10,984 nucleotides of DNA from CAINVV01 sp964528535 (GTDB lineage Bacteria > Bacteroidota > Bacteroidia > Bacteroidales > Prolixibacteraceae), in NCBI GenBank assembly GCA_964528535.1, contig CAZGSQ010000128.1:1-10984 (forward strand). Reading direction: 5' to 3'. How positions within the stretch are numbered: the stretch's first letter is position 1; each line of letters starts with the position of its first letter. Under the pieces are notes generated by a model. The model was not told the DNA's origin, ran no database searches, and saw nothing but the letters and a program-made list of their open reading frames with translations. The position numbers and the translations under genes were made by a program. Of this stretch, positions 8,001-10,984 are shown in pieces.

Positions 8001-8255
8001 TTTGTCGTATGCCATTTGAATGCGGCCACCCAATTCGGGGAGAATCATGATCTTCAGATACTGGTTTTCCAGGTAGACAGCCTTCCATATCCTGTCAGTT
8101 TTTTCGTCCAGGATTTTTTCTATGACAGGATGAGGATAAACGACTCCGCTGCTTCCCTGGTATATCCGATTTTCCAGGAACATTGGATTTTTCTCCGGTT
8201 TGCCTATTCCGTAGGTTGGAATAATAACCTGTTCGTACCATGCTTTGACATTCAT
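5004..8255 (-). CDS. DUF5107 domain and TPR protein, putative cytosolic carbohydrate-acting protein
   Basis: Large protein of 1083 residues that fits the full-length DUF5107 architecture. Residues 1 to about 350 form the DUF5107 domain, probably a mutarotase-like beta-sandwich, with the conserved blocks GPWISGGIEFNWPQHHRPST (107-126) and HVANHHVSPGKKQWTWGHSD (275-294). From about residue 460 a long TPR superhelix follows (clear units near 495-525, 535-565, 567-598, 762-790 and 795-825). The C-terminal signatures FHPWEGGEGKV (892-902), YNDQQPDTIFYQG (990-1002) and DYFSVSMPDMQIWEDDL (1036-1052) are typical of the family. There is no signal peptide, so it should act in the cytosol. It starts 11 bp after the MFS transporter stop and is surely cotranscribed with it, which suggests it acts on the imported sugar or glycoside. 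The reaction is unknown to me. The start codon is a clear ATG. Confidence 0.9.
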   Translation of the reverse strand: MNVKAWYEQVIIPTYGIGKPEKNPMFLENRIYQGSSGVVYPHPVIEKILDEKTDRIWKAVYLENQYLKIMILPELGGRIQMAYDKTKERHFVYYNQVIKPALVGLTGPWISGGIEFNWPQHHRPSTFEAIDHCIEENSDGSVTVWCSELERMFRTRGMAGFTLHPDKAYLEIKVKLYNRTNLPQTFLWWANPAVKVNDDYQSVFPPDVNAVFDHGKRDVSEFPIAKGTYYKVDYSPGTDISRYKNIPVPTSYMAVNSKYNFVGGYENDSKGGLLHVANHHVSPGKKQWTWGHSDFGRAWDRNLTDEDGPYIELMCGVYTDNQPDFSWIMPGEEKSFSQYFMPYRDLGAVKNATREAMVNLEIINGKIVVKAYTLACYPAGKVILRSGETELFNDTFDFHPDTSYEKEIEIGDIDPKTLKILIQSSDRKILVEWQTDPAGKKEIPQAAKPARLPAEIDSLEELYLTGLHLEQYRHATYNPTDYYLEALRRDSKDSRCNNALGLWDLRRGQFTLAEQYFKKAIETLTHFNPNPIDGEPFFNLGLSLRFLGKDDEAYDAFYKSVWNSAWMDSGYYQLACIASKKGNWDEALDLIDRSLIRNWRNHKARQLKVSILRKLGKTDEAEILIQESLALDKFNFGVLFEKLLFTAGEKSSPGYLAQMTDLLRANIHTYIEFALDFSFAGLHKEAIAIINLGIKEQKGKPVYPMALYFNAWFEAQNGNHHASECMLEAAAHACPDYCFPNQNEAVVVLKWALTNNPNDSKAAYYLGNYWYNARQYNDAIASWELSARLNNHFPTVHRNLALAYFNKLNEKGKARIELEKAFELDENDSRIFMELDQLYKRMGVSAEVRMQKLEKYPVLLAERDDLYLEHVTLLNQSGQFESALNLLMTRKFHPWEGGEGKVTGQYVLCLTEMAKKAINSKEYEKAIDLLDQAQHYPENLGEGKLYGAQENAIFYWLGCAYDGQNMSNVASEYWNLASSGLKEPSPAIFYNDQQPDTIFYQGLALLRLGKTAEAKARFETLISFGKQHSNDDYKLDYFSVSMPDMQIWEDDLSNRNNQNYLFLIELGEQGMKKLNDHALMQGD

Positions 8256-8266
8256 AACTTAGGAAT

Positions 8267-9691
8267 TCAAGGTTTTTTAATGATCCGGTTGTTTTCAATC
8301 TCTTCAAGTGATTTGCCCCTGGTTTCAGGTAGTTTTCTCAAAATAAACAGGAACCCGAAAAGGCAAATGAATCCGTATAGCCAAAAAGTGCCGCTTGCTC
8401 TCAGGAGTTTATTCAGGATGGGAAAGGTGTACGTCAAAACAAAACATGCGATCCAAAGCGCAGTAGTCGAAATGGCCATCGCTGTTCCACGGATGCTGTT
8501 AGGGAATATTTCGGAAAGAACAACCCAGGTAACCGGAGCAAGCGTCATGGCATAGGTGGCAATTGCAACCATAACCAAAATAAGGATTGCGACTCCTTTC
8601 ATTTCAAAAAAGTAACAGGAGCCAAGTGTAAAATATATAGCAGCAAGCCCGATGGAACCAAGAAGCATTAGTTTCCGCCGGCCCCAGCTATCCACCATGC
8701 GCATGGCCAAAAATGTAAACACCAGATTGACCGTACCTGTAATCACAATATTGAAAAGCATATCGCCAACGGAATATCCTGCAGAAGTGAAGACTTCTTC
8801 CGCATAGTTAAATATTACGTTGATGCCACACCACTGCTGAAAAATAGCCAGTACCATTCCCAGGACAAGAATAGGCTTCACTTTTTCCGATGTCAATGCC
8901 TTCCAGTCAATTTTAATGCTATCGCCCTGCAATGTCTCTGAAATGTTTTTCAGCTCTTGATCCGCATAATTTATTCCGCCAATCCGTTCAAGAATGGATG
9001 CCGCAGGCTTCGATTTTCCTGACATGACAAGGAACCTCGGACTTTCCGGTATGAAAAAGGAGAGGATAAAAAACAGCAATGCAGGTAATGTTCCTGCCCA
9101 GAACATCCAACGCCAGCCTATTTGCCCATTCCAGGAATGAAGAATCATCGCATCCGTAGATCCTTCGGGGATTTTTTCAGCAATCAGGTAATTGATGATC
9201 TGTGCGGCCAGAATACCAATGACGATGGTGAGCTGATTGACGGAAACCAATCTGCCGCGAATTTTGGCCGGAGAGATTTCAGCAATATACATGGGCGAAA
9301 TGGCTGATGCAAGTCCTATGCCTAAACCTCCGAGAAGCCTGTATGCAACAAAGGGAGCAAAATGGCCGGCAGCACCTGTTCCAATGGCCGCCACCGTAAA
9401 CAATCCTGCTGAAAGAATCAGGGGTTTCTTGCGGCCGAAACGATCAGACAGAATACCAGATGTCATTGCCCCAGCCAGACATCCTATTAGTGCACTGCTC
9501 ATAGCCCAGCCTTGCATGTGGGGGGAATTGGCAATATCGAAAAACCGCTCGTAAAAAGGCTTGGCGCCACCGATTACGACCCAATCATATCCAAACAAGA
9601 GTCCTCCCATTGCAGAAACGAGAGTTATACCAAGAATAAACTGATTGTTGAATTTTGTTTGTTCCACAATTTTCAGATTTAGTTTGAACAA
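8267..9691 (-). CDS. Sugar porter-family MFS transporter (XylE/AraE-like)
   Basis: Inner-membrane proton-coupled sugar transporter with 12 predicted membrane helices. Family motifs in order: GGLLFGYDWVVIGG (29-42), DRFGRKK (83-89), PESPRFLV (215-222), QQWCGINVIFNYAEEVF (285-301), DSWGRRKLM (334-342), VTWVVLSEIFP (387-397) and PETRGKSLEEIE (455-466). The Gln-Gln and Asn of QQWCGIN and Trp389 correspond to sugar-binding residues of E. coli XylE. The position of XylE Gln415 appears to be Leu412, followed by Trp413, so specificity may differ. The 474-codon reading starts at a TTG (9691-9689). A GTG at 9667-9665 (466 codons) is an attractive alternative because a promoter-like box overlaps the TTG. 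It is the first gene of an operon with the DUF5107 protein and is divergent from an AraC regulator. The exact sugar cannot be read from the sequence. Confidence 0.9.
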   Translation of the reverse strand: MFKLNLKIVEQTKFNNQFILGITLVSAMGGLLFGYDWVVIGGAKPFYERFFDIANSPHMQGWAMSSALIGCLAGAMTSGILSDRFGRKKPLILSAGLFTVAAIGTGAAGHFAPFVAYRLLGGLGIGLASAISPMYIAEISPAKIRGRLVSVNQLTIVIGILAAQIINYLIAEKIPEGSTDAMILHSWNGQIGWRWMFWAGTLPALLFFILSFFIPESPRFLVMSGKSKPAASILERIGGINYADQELKNISETLQGDSIKIDWKALTSEKVKPILVLGMVLAIFQQWCGINVIFNYAEEVFTSAGYSVGDMLFNIVITGTVNLVFTFLAMRMVDSWGRRKLMLLGSIGLAAIYFTLGSCYFFEMKGVAILILVMVAIATYAMTLAPVTWVVLSEIFPNSIRGTAMAISTTALWIACFVLTYTFPILNKLLRASGTFWLYGFICLFGFLFILRKLPETRGKSLEEIENNRIIKKP

Positions 9692-9696
9692 ATTTA
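9689..9696 (-). promoter_or_regulatory. Candidate -7 box of the MFS-DUF5107 operon
   Basis: The minus strand reads TAAATTTG, matching TAnnTTTG. It is the only CAAAnnTA/TAnnTTTG match on this strand in the intergenic region. It overlaps the TTG at 9691, so if it is real the protein must start downstream, most likely at the GTG at 9667. No good -33 TTTG is seen, as expected for an activator-dependent promoter. Confidence 0.35.
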
Positions 9697-9708
9697 GTTG
9701 GCTCCAAC
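9697..9708. promoter_or_regulatory. Short palindrome next to the MFS promoter box
   Basis: GTTGGCTCCAAC has 5-bp inverted arms around 2 bp. It directly abuts the candidate -7 box of the MFS operon, a position where a bound protein would control transcription. Its short length means chance cannot be excluded. Confidence 0.3.
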
Positions 9709-9774
9709 GATACAGGGAATGAAGTATTCTACGATTATATGGATTATATTACTATATATATTCTAAAGCTAAAT

Positions 9775-9790
9775 ACATTGCAAGCAATGT
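9775..9790. promoter_or_regulatory. Perfect 16-bp palindrome between the divergent genes
   Basis: ACATTGCAAGCAATGT has 7-bp inverted arms around a central AA. It lies near the middle of the 189-bp divergent region between the MFS and AraC genes, about 19 bp upstream of the candidate AraC promoter box. It overlaps CAATGTTAAT (9785-9794), which resembles the sites in the mta regulatory region. It is a candidate operator. Confidence 0.45.
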
Positions 9791-9808
9791 TAATATCTGA
9801 ATATGAGG

Positions 9809-9816
9809 TATATTTG
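9809..9816 (+). promoter_or_regulatory. Candidate -7 box of the second AraC gene
   Basis: TATATTTG matches TAnnTTTG and lies 64 bp before the start codon at 9881. No clear TTTG is present at the expected -33 distance. Confidence 0.35.
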
Positions 9817-9880
9817 TCCATAAAATATTTTAAATTCAGAATATTTGGAATTTTGATATAAACAATACATTCATATTTAC

Positions 9881-10756
9881 ATGAAGAAAGAAGAAGGTTT
9901 TCCCGGGCAAATAAGTTTTGTGATTCCTGACAAGATTGTTTCTTCCCTTGAAGATAATCCATTGATAGAGGATTTGTACATCACAGATATCGGATACTAC
10001 CCAAAAGCACAATTCCATTTTCGCAACCGACCATCAGGAAGCAGCCAGTTTATCCTGATTTACTGTACGGATGGTGAGGGGGAAATCCATGTAAACCAAA
10101 AAATCCACAATATCGCTTCAGGCCATTTCTTCATTATCCCAGCCGGTATTGCCCATTCTTACCATGCAGATAAACGAAATCCCTGGTCAATTTACTGGAT
10201 TCATTTTTCAGGTTGGAAATCAGCCGGTTTTTTCAAATATTCCAATCAATGCATTTCTATTGAGCTCGGAAAAACATCCAGAAAGGATGATAGGCTTGGA
10301 CTTTTTTGGGAGATATTCAGTAACCTGGAGCGCGGTTTTAGTATGGAAGTACTGGAATATGTCAACCTTTGCCTTCCCTATCTTTTGGGATCATTCATTC
10401 ATGCAGTTCAGTACAAGTCGGTCACTGAAACAAAAGAAAGTGATTCAGTTGACCTGAGTATCAACTATATGCTTGAAAATTTGACAAAAAAACTGAAAGT
10501 GAGCGAAATTGCTTTGGAAATAGGTTATTCCACCTCCCATTTCTGCAGGCTTTTTCTATCAAAAACAGGACATTCTCCCATGGACTACTTTATTCAGTTG
10601 AAAATCCAGAGAGCTTGCCGACTTCTTGAGAACCCAGGATTGACTGTTTCCGATGTTGCACGCGAAATGGGATTTGAAGACCAGTTTTATTTCTCGCGCC
10701 TTTTCCACAAAGTAATGGGGATGTCTCCTTCAAAACACAGAAAAGGAAGAATCTGA
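9881..10756 (+). CDS. AraC-family transcriptional regulator of the sugar uptake operon
   Basis: 291-residue cytosolic DNA-binding protein. The N-terminal cupin-type AraC-binding domain spans about residues 35-120, with SGHFFIIPAGIAHSYHAD (80-97) and WSIYWIHFSG (102-111) as typical segments. The C-terminal DNA-binding domain has a first helix-turn-helix, LKVSEIALEIGYSTSHFCRL (205-224), and a second, VSDVAREMGFEDQFYFSRLF (256-275). The closing signature is GMSPSKHRKGR (280-290). This domain order is the one found in regulators of arabinose, xylose and other sugar genes. The gene is divergent from the MFS-DUF5107 operon, so the likely role is activation of that operon when its sugar is present; this is inference. 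The ATG follows an A/T-rich leader. The 74 bp after it lead to a sigma factor gene that probably has its own promoter. Confidence 0.9.
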   Translation: MKKEEGFPGQISFVIPDKIVSSLEDNPLIEDLYITDIGYYPKAQFHFRNRPSGSSQFILIYCTDGEGEIHVNQKIHNIASGHFFIIPAGIAHSYHADKRNPWSIYWIHFSGWKSAGFFKYSNQCISIELGKTSRKDDRLGLFWEIFSNLERGFSMEVLEYVNLCLPYLLGSFIHAVQYKSVTETKESDSVDLSINYMLENLTKKLKVSEIALEIGYSTSHFCRLFLSKTGHSPMDYFIQLKIQRACRLLENPGLTVSDVAREMGFEDQFYFSRLFHKVMGMSPSKHRKGRI

Positions 10757-10793
10757 TTCATGTATTTACTTTTTCCAACATTTATTTCTCTAG

Positions 10794-10809
10794 TATATTT
10801 GTAACTTTG
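10794..10809 (+). promoter_or_regulatory. Two adjacent TAnnTTTG boxes before the sigma factor gene
   Basis: TATATTTG (10794-10801) and TAACTTTG (10802-10809) both match the Bacteroidota -7 consensus and lie back to back. They end 21 bp before the TTG start codon of the sigma factor. Either could be the promoter; a convincing -33 element is not visible. Confidence 0.4.
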
Positions 10810-10830
10810 TCTTGATTAAACGAACCGGCT

Positions 10831-10984
10831 TTGAAAGACGAATTGCTGACAAGTGGTCTGGCGCGCAGGGATAAGGTGGTGTTCGATTACGTATTCAACT
10901 ATTATTACTCCTCCCTTTGCGCGTTTTCCATGCAATTTCTCAACGACAGAAATGCCGTTGAGGATTTGGTGCAGGATTTCTTTG
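10831..10984 (+). CDS. ECF RNA polymerase sigma factor (N-terminal fragment, cut by window edge)
   Basis: Only the first 51 codons are present. They match the start of Bacteroidota extracytoplasmic-function sigma-70 factors: FDYVFNYYYSSLCAFSMQFL (residues 18-37) is region 2.1, and AVEDLVQDFF (42-51) is the region 2.2 core that contacts RNA polymerase. The chosen start is the TTG at 10831. An in-frame TGA at 10813-10815 limits the start, and the first in-frame ATG would fall inside region 2, so TTG is the most reasonable choice. In this phylum such genes often precede a FecR anti-sigma factor and a SusC/SusD outer-membrane pair. What follows here is outside the window. Confidence 0.8.
   Translation, partial: MKDELLTSGLARRDKVVFDYVFNYYYSSLCAFSMQFLNDRNAVEDLVQDFF

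Noticed and set aside
7764..8555. Plus-strand open frame of 263 codons across the MFS-DUF5107 junction
   Set aside because: It runs antisense to two well-conserved genes and encodes no recognisable domain, so it is a shadow frame.
1..10984. CRISPR arrays, tRNA or rRNA genes, insertion sequences
   Set aside because: No regularly spaced repeats, cloverleaf-like segments, rRNA signatures or transposase motifs were seen.

Overview
The window looks like chromosome from an anaerobic member of the Bacteroidota. The evidence is start codons preceded by A/T-rich leaders without clear Shine-Dalgarno sequences, several TAnnTTTG boxes typical of Bacteroidota promoters, a partial ECF sigma factor of the type common in that phylum, and Bacteroidota-like AraC and sugar-porter proteins. 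I cannot name the genus. This assignment is inference from sequence style, not from a database match.

Left part (1-3073, minus strand): a three-gene operon read mtaC, then mtaA, then mtaB, which runs off the left edge. It encodes a corrinoid protein, a uroporphyrinogen-decarboxylase-fold methyltransferase and a methanol:corrinoid methyltransferase. Together they are a complete methyl-transfer set: MtaB moves a methyl group from methanol (or a related donor) to the cobalamin on MtaC, and the MtaA-like protein moves it on to an acceptor. All metal and cobalamin ligands that I can map are present. An AraC-family regulator (3211-4080, plus) is divergent from the operon. The 137 bp between them holds a candidate promoter and three similar 10-bp sites, two of them spaced 21 bp apart.

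Middle part (4081-5003): about 920 bp with no convincing gene, between the convergent ends of the regulator and the next operon. It holds an imperfect hairpin, a short tandem repeat and two small unrecognised ORFs.

Right part (5004-10756): a second regulated module. A sugar-porter MFS transporter and a 1083-residue cytosolic DUF5107/TPR protein form a minus-strand operon. A second AraC-family activator (9881-10756, plus) is divergent from it across a region with two short palindromes. The expected logic is that the regulator senses a sugar, the MFS protein imports it, and the DUF5107 protein acts on it in the cytosol. At the right edge (10831 onward, plus) an ECF sigma factor begins, probably the start of another locus.

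The most notable content is the corrinoid methyltransferase set in a probable Bacteroidota genome, with its own AraC regulator and next to a carbohydrate-uptake module that contains an uncharacterised DUF5107 protein.
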